Shown one piece after another: positions 44,103-54,754 of a stretch of 64,000 nt of DNA. Numbering within the stretch: the first letter of the stretch is position 1; every line of letters starts with the position of its first letter. Origin of the DNA: Nannochloropsis salina CCMP1776. Taxonomy: Eukaryota > Sar > Eustigmatophyceae > Eustigmatales > Monodopsidaceae. Made by a program: the position numbers and the translations under genes. The notes under the pieces are model-generated. The model was not told where the DNA came from. It was given only the letters and a program-made list of their open reading frames with translations, and searched no databases. Location of the stretch: contig SDOX01000122.1 in NCBI GenBank assembly GCA_004565275.1, positions 942,642-1,006,641 on the forward strand. Reading direction: 5' to 3'.

Positions 44103-47100
44103 ATGCCGCCCATATTGCTGGAGGACGCGGCAATCGACGCATTATTCACGGAGGTGGAGGCTTGTGCTAGGGAGGATGATGGGGAGGTACACCCGCTACC
44201 CGTCCGATTACTGCAAGACAGTGTTTCAGGCGAAATGGTGGCATTGCCGCCTGCCACCGCTCAAGCCGGGGATGGAAGTTATTTTTTCGAGCGCATTGCA
44301 GCCACTACCACACCTTTCGGGTTGCCGGTGCCGAGTGCTCGGGAGCTGTTGATGGAGAGGTATTTGGAAATCGAGGCCTTACTCGACGACATGGTACGTG
44401 ATGGGCGGTCGACCTGAGTTGTAATCGCATCATTTTTCCATCTAAAATTCATGAAGAGAGGGTGGTGTCGGAGCTTCGCCTTGGTTGCCTCAGGCCTTTC
44501 ACAGCCTTCCTCAGTCATTCTCCGCATCGTCCCCTCCCGTCCCTACCTTAATTACATCGAGACATTTTATCCAGGACATCCTATTGATCTTATTGCCTAT
44601 CAATCTTCAATCGTCACCCGCGTAAGCCTCCCCCTCCCCTCCCCTGGCACCCCTTCACATCCATCAGATCGACGCCTGCGAGGGCGGGCGGCCGGACACG
44701 AAATTGTGGACCCGGAGCTACTACACGTCCGCCTTGGAGACGGTCCTCATATCGCCCTCGCGCGCGACGCTGGTGGCCGACGACCCCGACTTGGTCGCGG
44801 CGGGCCTCGATCCGACCGGGGCCTGGTATGGGAAGACCGTGCGCGAGGTGCCGGCGGAGGGCGGGGAGGAGGGCGGGGAGGAGGAGGCGGCGGAGACTGG
44901 AGCCGGGGTGGGGATTGCGGTGCATAGAAGGACCAAGCTGGGAGGGTTGGGGCGGTTGAAGGACTACAGTAAACGAAGGGCGGAGACTCCCAACCCATGG
45001 GCGGCCCCAGCGGTGAGGGAGGGAGGGAGGGAGGGAGGGAGGGAGGGAGGGAGGAAAGCATGCCTCAAGTCGTTAGGGCCTGCTTCCTCCCATTGCTTGG
45101 CAACAGGGAGGGCGCGAAGGTGAGATTTCGAGGCTGTGACTCTCACGGCCATCGTCTCTTGCCCGCCGGGGGTTTCCCTGTTGACAGACCGCCGCCGAGG
45201 GGGGGGACCCCCAATCCCGGAGCCGGGAGGCGGTGGAACGAGGCCTACGGGTCTTGCGGGTACGTGAGCACGGGTCTGTTGATGCCTTCGTGTGCTTGAC
45301 TTCCCTTTCCTCCCTCCCTCCCTCCCTCCTCCTCCCCATCACTCACCAGCTCAGCGAGGAGGAGATGGAGCAAACGCGAGCGGCGGCACCAAGCGTGCCC
45401 CTCTTGCATGTACCTCCGGGTGTCTTTTTCGTCAAAGGCCTACAAGCTCACGATGTTCAGCGTCAGAGGGGAGGAGAAGAAATGGCCCTGCCTCCAGGCC
45501 GCTCTCCGAACCCCCCCTCCCCCCCTTCCTCCCCCCCAGAAGCCGACCCCCCTCCGCTTCCTCCAGGGGGGCGTGCGGGATCCTCCTCTTTCCGGGTGCA
45601 GGAACTGATGTACGACGAGGAAGAGGACTTTGATGACCTGTTGGAGGAGGAGGAGGAGGAGGAGGAGGAGGAGGAGGGGGAGCAAGGGGAGGGAGGGGAG
45701 GGAGGGGAGGAGGAGGAGCTGGACCTCAAGGACGATGTTTTGTACGGGAAAGGGGCCGAAGGAGGGAAAGGAGGGGGAGAAGGGAGGGAGGGAGAGAGGG
45801 AGGGAGGGAGGGACGTGGAAAAGCTGGTCGGGCCGGCGGCGGGGCCAGCACGGAGCAGCAGGTGCGTCTGTTTGAGACCTTCCCCTACCTTCCCCTCCTT
45901 TCCCTCCCTCCCATCCCATCGTCGCCCGATTCATCTCCTATTTATGGATTATATGTGTATATCTATGTATACGTGTGTATATAATCTTGCATAAAACAAT
46001 AATATAATAATGGTCTTATGTCCCCTTCTCCTACTCCTTGTCGCTCCCTTGGCCTCCGCCCCGCCCCCCCCGTGTCCTTGTCCAGGCCCCCTGGAAAATA
46101 CGCGACCCCCGCCCCGTCCTCCCTCCCGCCCTCCCCCCCTCCCTCCTGGGTGGTCACTGCCCGCCTCGACGTCTCCGACTTCTCCGCCTTGGTCCCCCGC
46201 ATGGCCATGACCTACCCTTTTCCCCTCGATGACTTCCAGAAGCAGGCCGTGGCCCGCCTGGAACGGGGAGAGAACGTTTTCGTTGCTGCTCATACGTCCG
46301 CGGGAAAGACGGTGGTGGCAGAATACGCGATCGGTCCGTCCTACCCTCCCTCCCTCCCTCCTTCGATGCCACTTTCCCCGTTATCATCCCATTTCCCTTT
46401 GTACCACCTGTCCTGTTTTTACAACACTACCTCGGGAATTCAACCGCAGTAGTGGTCTATCCTACTTCCTCCTCCCTCCCTTCCCCCCTTCGTGCGTCTA
46501 TTCGGGCCTGACGAGACATCCGATCCTGGGAAACCCCCCCTCCCTCCCTCCCTCCCTCCCTCCCTCCCTCCCTACCTACCTACCTACCTACCTACCTACC
46601 TCCCTGCCTGCAGCTCTCAGTGCCACGCACATGACGCGGACGGTCTACACCTCCCCTATCAAGGCGCTTTCGAACCAGAAGTACCGTGACTTCAAGGTTG
46701 GGAGGGAGGGAGGGAGGGAGGGAGGGAGGGAGAGAGAAGAGTAAGGAAAGGAAGCTTTCGTCGTACGCATGGCTCTCGCTGAAACAGTTTTCTCAGTGGT
46801 ACCATCCTCGGTACGCTCCAGTCGTCTCAGTCCTTCCTTCGTTTCCGCCCTCCCGCCCTCCCTCCCCATCAGGAGAAGTTTGGCGAGCGCGACGTGGGGT
46901 TGATCACAGGGGACGTATCTGTGAACCCAGAGGCTTCCTGTCTCATCATGACGACCGAAATCCTCCGTTCCATGCTCTATCGGGGTGCGGACATCATTCG
47001 CGACATTGAATGGGTAGGAGGGAGGGGGGGGAGGGAGGGAGGGAGGGAGGGAGGGAGGACGGAGTACGATTGCTAACCAAGTCTTGCGTCTCATGCCGTG

Positions 47101-50100
47101 GCGACATCTGGGAAGGAGGAAGGAAAGAAGGGAGGGAGGGAGGGAGGGAGGGAGGGTGGACGAAGTGTGACTGCTAACCACGTCGTGCCCCTCCCGCTGC
47201 CAGGTCATCTTCGACGAGGTCCACTACGTGAACGACACGGAGCGCGGCGTCGTGTGGGAGGAGGTAGGTCGGTCGGGGCGCCCCCTCCTCCCACAGCTTC
47301 CTTCCCCTCTTTCTCTCCTGTTCCTTGATTCCTGAATCGCCGTTGGCGGGTCCTGGTGCTTTCTCTCGTCCTCCCCCCACGCCCCTGGCATGCTTCGCGC
47401 GAAATCCTACCAAATCCTAACCCTAATTCTAACCCTACCATACACCCTCACCCTCCCTCCCTTCCTCCCTCCCTCCCTCCCTGTTTTCCTCCTTTCCTCC
47501 CTCAACAGGTGATTATCATGCTTCCCCCGTACGTGAACCTGATCTTCCTCTCGGCCACGACCCCCAACACAGCCGAGTTCGGCGACTGGATCGGACGCAT
47601 TCGACGGCGCCCTGGTACTACCTCCCTCCCTTCTTCCCTCCCTTCACACGCACCCACCGTAGAGCATCCCCTCGCACATGTTGCGTCCAGCCCACGCCAC
47701 TCTCAATCTCCTTCCCTCCCTCCCTCTCCCTCGCTTCTGTCTTCTTCCCCCCTCCCTCCCTTCCTCCCCAGTGCATGTCATCACTACCACCTACAGGCCC
47801 GTCCCCCTCTCGCATTCTCTCTTCGCGGGGGGGGAACTCTTCCAAATTTTGGACCAGCGGACTCCCTTTGCGGCCTCAATGCATCAAAAGGCGCAGGAGG
47901 TAGGGGGAAGAGAAGGACGGACAGGGCGAGGGGAGGGAGGGAGGGAGGGCGGGAGAGAAGGGAGGGAAGGTGGGGAAGCGCCTTCAGATTCTGCGTGTGC
48001 ATGCGCGAACTGTGGCAACTGCCAATTCTTTCTTTTATGTCCACCTTTCTTCCTCCTTCCTTTCTTCTTTCTTCTCCTCCCCTTCCCCCACCTTTCTCTC
48101 TCCATCCCCAGTCTTTCATGAAGAAGAGGGATTTGGAGCTGATCAAGCAAGGAATCAAACCGCCATTGCGGGGAGGAGGAGGACGGGGAGGAGGGGGAGG
48201 GGGAGGGGGAGGGAGGTGGGTGGATGGGGCTGGCAGCAAGACTCAGTGGCAGTCATTGTTGAATCGTTTAAGAAAGGAAGCGCTTCTGCCGTGCGTTGTC
48301 TTCAATTTCAGCAAGAAGAAATGCGAGGAATGCGCCGATTATTTGGGGTCGGAGGACTTAAATGCCGCCAAGGAAAAGAGTCAGGTGGAGCCAAGGGAGG
48401 GCGTAGGGAAAAGGGGAGGGAGGAGGGGAGGAGGGAGGAATGGAGGGAAAGAGAGGGGAAGAGAGAGGGGGGGGGCGGGCAGGGATAAGATGACTGAAGC
48501 ATCGCTCCATAACACAACATACCCTATCTATGGTAGGTGCATATCTTCACTTCCAGCGCAATCAAAAGGCTCCAGGCCAAAGACCAGGACCTTCCACAGG
48601 TAAAATCTGGTTAAAAAGCCTCCTACCCTATAACCCCCCCGGTATCCTTACACGCCTCTCTTCTCCCCCCATCCTCCTTTCCTTCCCCCTTGCCTTCCGC
48701 GGCAGGTCATCCGGGTACTTGACCTCTGTAAACGCGGCATTGGAGTGCACCATGGCGGTCTCCTTCCCCTCCTTAAGGTAAGCCGAGGCTTCCACATTTA
48801 CACTTTCCCTCCGGGCCCTGCGCCCTTTCTCTTCATTTGTCTTACTGTCGGTATTGGGCCTCTCAGACTCCCCCTTGCCCCTCCCTGCCCTCGTGACCCG
48901 CCCCTCTCACGCGCCCTCCTTCTACTCATTGTGACAGGAAATCGTGGAGATCCTCTTCTCGCGGGGCTTGATCAAAATCCTTTTCGCCACCGAGACATTC
49001 GCCATGGGGGTGAACATGCCCGCTCGGACGGTGGTTTTCAACGCCTTGCGGAAGCACGACGGCCGAGACTTTAGGGACCTTTACCCTGGTACGTTCCGAT
49101 CCTTTTCCCGTTCATGCTCCCTCCGCTTTGCTGTCTTCCTCCTCGTCTTCTCCACTCGTTTCCCCTTTCTAGCCTGCCTGCTCGTCCTCACCCCTTTCAC
49201 TCTCCCTTCCACGTTTCCTTCCTCTATCCTTGTCTCTTTCAGGCGAGTACACGCAGATGGCGGGGCGGGCGGGTCGCCGAGGCTTGGATAAAGTGGGTAC
49301 CGTCATTATCACCTGTTGGAAGGAAGTGCCCCCCCTTCCAACCCTCTCCCGAATGCTCACGGGGAGGGCGACCCTACTGTCCAGTCAATTCCGCCTGACA
49401 TATAATATGGTGAGGGAGGGCGGAATGAAGGAGGAAAAGAGGGAGAGGAACCTCGGTGGGAGGGCAGGATTCGTGTTTTTCTTGTTCTCTTGGCTCCCCT
49501 CAGTGTATCCCTCCCCTTCCTTTTATAAGGTTTTATTGCCTCTTCATCCACAAGGGATATGTGCCACAAGGGACACGTGCAAATGGCCTGTTATCTCGCG
49601 TCTCTCCTCACCTTTTTCTTCCCCTCCCTCCTTCCTTCCTTCCCACCTCTCCTTCTTCCCCCCCCCCTTCTCTTACCCCGTCCCCAGATTTTAAACCTCC
49701 TTCGCACGGAGGACATGTCGATGGAGGATATGATCAAGCGCTCATTTTCCGAGTTTGCCACTCAAAGGGCTTTAGGCGCTCGTAATCTCCCATTGCAGCT
49801 TCAAAAGGCCGAGAAAGTTCTCGAAAAAATCCGAAAGGAAGGTTTAGCCCCCTGTTTGCGAGGGGATCCGCCTGCCATCGAAGATTATTATGCACAGAGC
49901 CGTCGGACAGCCCGACAAACCACGACAGTCGTCGCTCAGGCATTGAATCTGGCCAAGACTGGGAACAAATCCATGCTTGGGGAAGGCAGGTTCCTCAAAG
50001 TGACCCTGCCGCCCGCCCTCGTCAACGTGTGGGGCCTGGTGGTTCGGGGGCTGGAAGGGGGGGAGGGAGGGAGGGAGGGGGGGAAACAGGTTATGACGGT

Positions 50101-51490
50101 CTTGATTCTATGTCCGGAGGGTTTCCTCCCTCCCACGGCGGTGGAGAAGGAGGAAGCCGGGGCTGGGAGGAAGAAAGGGGAGAGAACAGAGACGGCGGAG
50201 GCCGGAAGGGTCCCGTTGCCGCCCTTTGGAGGCAAGGGCTTGATACCTGCCCCGCAGACGACCGGGGGCACGCCGCACACGGCGTCAGGGATGACGGACG
50301 AGGAAAATCGGGAGGTGTATGGGACGGCAGGGAGTCGGCACTTTGCCGTCCGGACCATCTCATTGGAGGATGTCATCTTCGTCACCGGGCGCCGGAGAAA
50401 AGACCGGTTTGACTCGGAGAAAATCCTCGCGTTCGGCGATGCCCTGCAACGGCCTACCCGTCAGCTGGCGACCATGTCCCTGCCCTCCCTCCCCGTCTCT
50501 ACGGCTATCCCCTCTGTTATCGCCGACTTGGTGAAGGATTTGGTGGCATGCGAAGAAGCAGAGGCGCATACCCAGTCCCTTAGCCCTTCCTCGCCCCCCG
50601 CCGCCCTCCCTCTCGCGCCTCTCAATTTCCCCAAGGAGCTGAAAATCAACGATCTTTCCTTTATTGAGGCGTATTCCCGCCTTCAACCCGAGCAGGAAGC
50701 CCTTTTTGCATCCAAGTGCCACACATGCCCCATCCTGCCGGCACAATATGCCCACGTGCACCGCCGCCGCCGTGTGGAAGCCAAAGTCGAATCCATGCGA
50801 CACCTTCTATCCAACGAGTCCCTGTCCCTCTTTCCTGAGTTCCAGGACCGCCTGCGGGTCCTGAGCGCCTTGGGGTACATTGATTCCACCACGCAGGCGG
50901 TGCAGTTGAAAGGCAGGGTGGCGTGCGAAGTGAACACGTGCGACGAATTGCTCTTGACCGAGACAGTCTTTGAAAACGTCTTGGCGCCCCTGACGCCCGC
51001 CGAGATCGCCGGCCTCCTCTCCGTCCTGGTTTGCCAAGAGAAAGGGGGGCGGGCATCCGGAAACGGGGAAGGACACGAGGCACAAGGAGGGATCTTAGAC
51101 CCAGCCACAGAAGAAGCCGCGACCATCCCACCCGCTCTGCGACAAGCTTGCAGAGAGCTGTTGGAAATTGCCAGGAATTTGGGGGACGTTCAACGGCGTT
51201 TCAGCCTGCCCTCCGACCCGGAATCCTACGCCGCCCAGCATGTGAACTTGATTGCCGTCGGGGTGGTGTACGCGTGGGCGAGTGGCGTCTCGTTTCGGGA
51301 GATCATGGCCACGACCGAGATCCAAGAAGGTTCCATTGTCCGGTGTATCACGCGCCTGGACGAGTTGTGCCGCGAGGTACGGAATGCGGCCCGCCTGATG
51401 GGAGACCCGGCGTTGTATCGGAAAATGGAAGAAGCCAGCGAGAGGATTCGTCGGGACATTGTCTTTGCGGGAAGTTTGTATTTAACGTAG
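44103..51490 (+). CDS. SKI2: SKI2 DEVH-box RNA helicase (superkiller complex)
   Basis: 3'-5' RNA helicase that feeds mRNA to the cytoplasmic exosome. Exons: 44103-44393, 44668-45012, 45188-45259, 45350-45861, 46086-46333, 46614-46696, 46873-47013, 47204-47263, 47509-47614, 47772-47899, 48112-48384, 48537-48599, 48706-48777, 48938-49088, 49243-49409 and 49688-51490, in frame to about 1504 residues. The C-terminal 12 exons are firm. The first four are less so: an extra exon near 44511-44627 and a 9-nt micro-exon at 45111-45119 would also keep frame. Features: [18 protein letters not shown] (Walker A about 475-482), [19 protein letters not shown] about 568-571, [45 protein letters not shown], then [10 protein letters not shown] and a DSHCT C-terminal domain ending [23 protein letters not shown] and [11 protein letters not shown] match Ski2/SKIV2L rather than Mtr4. 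The N-terminal acidic tract is repeat-derived. Confidence 0.92.
45013..45055 (+). repeat. (GGGA)n tract directly after a SKI2 donor site
   Basis: The intron starting at 45013 reads GTGAGGGAGGG and continues as tandem GGGA for about 40 nt, so the repeat abuts the 5' splice site. Confidence 0.9.
45308..45333 (+). repeat. (CCCT)n tract before a SKI2 acceptor
   Basis: Tandem CCCT on the sense strand just upstream of the acceptor at 45348-45349. Confidence 0.85.
45642..45815 (+). repeat. GAG and GGGA repeats within SKI2 coding exon
   Basis: GAG microsatellite at about 45642-45675 encodes poly-Glu. GGGA-type repeats from 45680 to 45815 encode Gly/Glu/Arg-rich sequence. The frame stays open through all of it. 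Confidence 0.85.
46537..46604 (+). repeat. (CCCT)n followed by (CCTA)n before a SKI2 acceptor
   Basis: Compound microsatellite in intron 46334-46613: CCCT units to about 46570, then about eight CCTA units, ending about ten bases before the acceptor AG. Confidence 0.92.
46697..46733 (+). repeat. (GGGA)n tract directly after a SKI2 donor site
   Basis: Tandem GGGA starts within four bases of the donor of intron 46697-46872. The same intron ends in a CCCT/CCGCC-rich stretch before its acceptor. Confidence 0.9.
47014..47156 (+). repeat. Two (GGGA)n tracts in one SKI2 intron
   Basis: Tracts at about 47020-47058 and 47121-47156, separated by about 60 nt. The flanking segments share a similar TGCTAACCA-GTC core (47071 and 47172), which suggests a local tandem duplication of roughly 100 nt. 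Confidence 0.8.
47410..47440 (+). repeat. Telomere-like CCCTAA-type short array in a SKI2 intron
   Basis: Several imperfect CCTAAC/CCCTAA-like units in intron 47264-47508, immediately before a CCCT tract. Confidence 0.6.
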
Positions 51491-51750
51491 GGAAAGGGCG
51501 ACGGGACTGAGAAGGGAGGCGGGCAGATCGCCAGGAAACCGGAAAGGAAGAAAAAAAAAGTCGTTTATTGCACAAAATAAGGTGGTTAAGAATGCTATTT
51601 TCCAAGTTTGATAGTGAGTGCGCTCCAGTCCTAATGAGAGAAACTAGTGTGGCACACATGTTCCTTGATCCGCAGTCGCTTCCTTCGATAGGGGTTGTCA
51701 CACGGTTGCTACCCGACATCGAGTATGTCACAGGGAGGAGCGCCAAGCAC

Positions 51751-53502
51751 TCACGCGGACTTTCGCTTCTTCTTCTTCTTCTCCTTGTAGCGCCTCCATT
51801 CGTGCCACAGCCCCAGCAGAAGAGGCAGAAAGATGGGAAGAAGGAGAGGAAGGAAAATCGCTGCGTAATGCTCGGGTGGGTAATAAGGAGGGGGCAAGAG
51901 CGCCGCATCCTCCAGCGCACGTTGCGCCGCGGCCCAGGCCGTGTTCACACGGGCCAAAGCCTGCAGAAACGACGACACGTTCCCACTTTCCCCCAGCGTT
52001 CTCCCCTGCGTCCCATCCCTGTCCTCAGTCGCCTTCTGCCGGCGTTCCCTTTCCCACGGGCCCCTCTTGACCAGCTCCTCCACGGCCGCGCTCGCTGCCT
52101 CGGCCACGCGGGCAGGAAAAGGCATCCCGGGGTGGGCGTGACGAAGGTCGCGGAGGACGGAGAGAGAACGGAGGGTGTCCTGGTGCCGGATAGAGAGGGT
52201 GTGAGTGGCCAGGCTGTCCACTTCCAGCGGGTGGAGGAGCTGGGGCCGGGGGAGGGGGAGGGAGGGCGGGGGGGAGGGGGGGAAGCCAAGAGACGTCCGC
52301 AGGATGGGCTGGAGGAAAGAAAGGATGTGGTGGTAGGTTGCTTCTGTAAGAAAACAGGTGGGAGCACGGGGGCCATGGGCGGAGGGGGGGGAAGAGGACA
52401 GGTTTTGGGCGGGTAGGACCAAGGCGCCCCCCCACCCGGGAATCTCCAAGCCGGTGGAGACCGCGTGGTGGGAGGAGGCGTTGCTGGTTCCCCGCAGGCC
52501 TTGCTCCACGTCATCCAAAAAGGCCAAGGATTGCTCCGAACTTGAGGCCGGGCAATAGAAGAGGAACCGCAGGGGGGACGCCATGGGCCCCGGAGTGGCT
52601 ACGAGAGAGAAGGAGGGAGGGAGGAGCGTGGCTTCCCAGTATTGCCTGATGCCCGTCAAGGTGGAAAGAGGGAGAGGGTAGCCGTGGGCGTGCTTGGTCT
52701 GCACAGGCAAGAGCGTTCCGTAAGGAAGGAGTTGGAGGGAAGGGAGGAAGGTTGTCAGGGGTATTAGCGCACGAACCAAGGGGTTCAAGTGACGGTTTAA
52801 GAGATGGGCCCGATTCCAACGACAGAAGCGAACGCTCGCATCTTGGCTGACCAAAGTGAGCTGTATTTCGCGTGCAAGAGGGAGGGGGGTGGAGGTGGCG
52901 GGACGGAAGGAGATTTGCGCGCGGGCGTGAGAGAGCTCTCGGCCAGCCTGCTGGATGATAGAATGGTCGTCGTTGCCTCTGCGGGCATACCCAAAGCGTT
53001 CTTCCAAGCGCCAAGTGATGCCCGATGTCGAAGGTGTGGATGAGTCAGCTTCTGTAGAAGAAATGGGCAGAGAAGAAGGAAGGAGGACCAGCCAGTATTG
53101 AAGCATATTGGCCTCCATTTCCGGAGCAGCATTTTCTGCCACAGCACGGCGAGCAAAGCTCTCAAGAGTCTCGTTTTCCTGGCCCGAGGAAGCAGCAACG
53201 AAGGAAACACGCTTCAATGCCACACGAACACCATCGACCTCCATCTCCATGAGGCTCGACGGAAAGTCATGTCCTACCAAGACGACCAGAAAGGGCAAAA
53301 AAGGCGCGCCAGGCGGCCTCAAGGAGGAGGGTATATCAGGGAAGGAAACACGTTCGAACCCTTCTTGCCACCAGGCTAGTCGGAAAGCGAATGGTGCCAG
53401 AACAATAACGCCCGCAAGGAACCAGAGCTGCGTCCATAGTCGTGTCCCTGCCATAGGAATTACGAAAAAGGAGACGGTCGGGCCCTGATCAGAGCTTGCC
53501 AT
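51751..53502 (-). CDS. PIGS: GPI transamidase subunit PIG-S (Gpi17)
   Basis: Subunit of the ER GPI transamidase that attaches GPI anchors to proteins. Single exon; from ATG 53502 it gives 583 residues (human PIG-S 555). The typical topology is present: an N-terminal helix (LWFLAGVIVLAPFAFRLAWW) followed by an FERVSFPDIPS segment, a long lumenal domain, and a C-terminal helix (YAAIFLPLLLPIFLPLLLGLW) ending in a Lys-rich cytosolic tail. The lumenal part has LERRFGYARR-like and LEVDSLATHTLSIRH segments consistent with the family. The frame continues upstream to an ATG at 53820. That start would overlap the divergent COQ10 start at 53754 and push the first helix more than 120 residues in, so ATG 53502 is preferred. 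Converges on SKI2 with about 260 bp between stops. Confidence 0.82.
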   Translation of the reverse strand: MASSDQGPTVSFFVIPMAGTRLWTQLWFLAGVIVLAPFAFRLAWWQEGFERVSFPDIPSSLRPPGAPFLPFLVVLVGHDFPSSLMEMEVDGVRVALKRVSFVAASSGQENETLESFARRAVAENAAPEMEANMLQYWLVLLPSSLPISSTEADSSTPSTSGITWRLEERFGYARRGNDDHSIIQQAGRELSHARAQISFRPATSTPLPLAREIQLTLVSQDASVRFCRWNRAHLLNRHLNPLVRALIPLTTFLPSLQLLPYGTLLPVQTKHAHGYPLPLSTLTGIRQYWEATLLPPSFSLVATPGPMASPLRFLFYCPASSSEQSLAFLDDVEQGLRGTSNASSHHAVSTGLEIPGWGGALVLPAQNLSSSPPSAHGPRAPTCFLTEATYHHILSFLQPILRTSLGFPPSPPPSLPLPRPQLLHPLEVDSLATHTLSIRHQDTLRSLSVLRDLRHAHPGMPFPARVAEAASAAVEELVKRGPWERERRQKATEDRDGTQGRTLGESGNVSSFLQALARVNTAWAAAQRALEDAALLPPPYYPPEHYAAIFLPLLLPIFLPLLLGLWHEWRRYKEKKKKKRKSA

Positions 53503-53753
53503 GTCGAGGTAGCGAAGCGCTTCTGTGTCCTGATCTGGTTCATGATGCGCGCGACGCTGTGCATAGTAAAAGAATGGGAAAGGTAAGTCAGTGGTAACGA
53601 GGCAGTGGCCTCGCCACATGCGTTCAAAATGGACAACAAAGTCTTTCTCTACTTGCACATAATGACCTCCCCGCTCACCGTTTCCGGGACACTCCTTTTT
53701 CTTAATTTCCCTTTTTTTAGACAAATTCCCACCCGCACAATGTACAGAGCGCG
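53503..53753. promoter_or_regulatory. Short divergent promoter region, PIG-S / COQ10
   Basis: About 250 bp between the preferred start codons of two head-to-head genes. The PIG-S frame stays open through it, so upstream translation cannot be excluded. Confidence 0.45.
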
Positions 53754-54754
53754 ATGGCCACACTAGTTCGATATGGGAGAAGTCATGCAAAATGTCTTCT
53801 GTCCACAGCGGGGACGCCATCCCTCTCTGTCTTGCTGCATCAAGAATTCGCCTTCGTCGGGCCTCAACCTTTTTCCTACCATCGCCTCCACCACCGTGCG
53901 CCTCAACGATGTTTCGGTACTAGCAATGTAACAAAAAGCACCAGTACAACGAAAAAGGAGGGGGAAATAACCGAACACCGTGTCCAGCGCGTCGTTCCCT
54001 TTACTTGCGAACAGCTCTTTGGTAGGTTGCGGGTTGTGTAGCAAGAATCGGGCTGCTCTTGCTAACGAGGTATTTTTATCCAATTTTTTTCGCGTACCAT
54101 CCAGACGTTGTCGCAGATGTCGACAACTACAAAAGTTTTCTTCCGTATTGCACACAGTCTGCCGTCCTGCGCCGAGTCCCGCCCAATTTTATGTTGGTAT
54201 GCCTCTTTGACTCACTTCCAGTCTCTTATTTGGCATTCTTTCACGCCTGCGTGCTGTACATTTTCAACAAAGAAACGTAATTCATTCCTGTTGCTCCCTG
54301 TCACCCCTTGTGATTCCGTCATGGACCATTTTTTCCCCAGGCGCAGCTAATCGTGGGGTTTAATAGTCTTCTTAAGGAAAAGTACACCTCGCGTGTGCGA
54401 TTGGACCGTCCACGCTCCATTACGATAGCTGCATTAGACAGCAAGATATTCACGCGCTTAGAAAGCACATGGAGCTTTCAACCGACATGGGAGGATAAGG
54501 AAGGGGGGAGCGGGGATGGAACAGCGGGAGGAAGAGGGGAGGATACTAGGAAGGGGGATGGATGCACCCACGTCGACTTCCGGATCCGTTTCCAAGTCTC
54601 AAACTCTTTGGCACAGAAGGCTATCAACATGGTGTTCGAAGACCTGGTGGAGCGGCAGATCCACGCGTTTGAAGACAGGTGCCACGCGGTGTATGGATCG
54701 GGCGCAGGGAAGGGCGGGAGGGAAGACGGGGAGGAAATGCAGACAAGGGCCTGA
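53754..54754 (+). CDS. COQ10: Coenzyme Q-binding protein COQ10 (START-like domain)
   Basis: Mitochondrial lipid-binding protein needed for coenzyme Q function in respiration. Exons 53754-54021, 54105-54196 and 54341-54754 give 257 residues. The N-terminus (MATLVRYGRSHAKCLLSTAG) is basic and lacks acids, like a mitochondrial presequence. The START-like domain begins at EHRVQRVVPFTCEQLF and continues through DVVADVDNYKSFLPYCTQSAV, LIVGFNSLLKEKYTSRV, STWSFQPT and HVDFRIRFQVSNSLAQKAINMVFEDL, all close to the COQ10 pattern. A low-complexity Gly/Asp insert (EGGSGDGTAGGRGEDTRKG) splits the domain between two strands, and a Gly-rich acidic tail follows. ATG 53754 is in frame with the presequence. Confidence 0.93.

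Noticed and set aside
44511-44627. Extra SKI2 exon of 117 nt
   Set aside because: It has usable GT-AG ends and keeps frame, but the encoded peptide shows no Ski2 similarity and direct joining of 44393 to 44668 is equally in phase; left out pending transcript data.
41940-47500. CRISPR-like or satellite array
   Set aside because: The GGGA/CCCT tracts are simple microsatellites of 4-nt units with no spacers of constant length, and they sit in introns.
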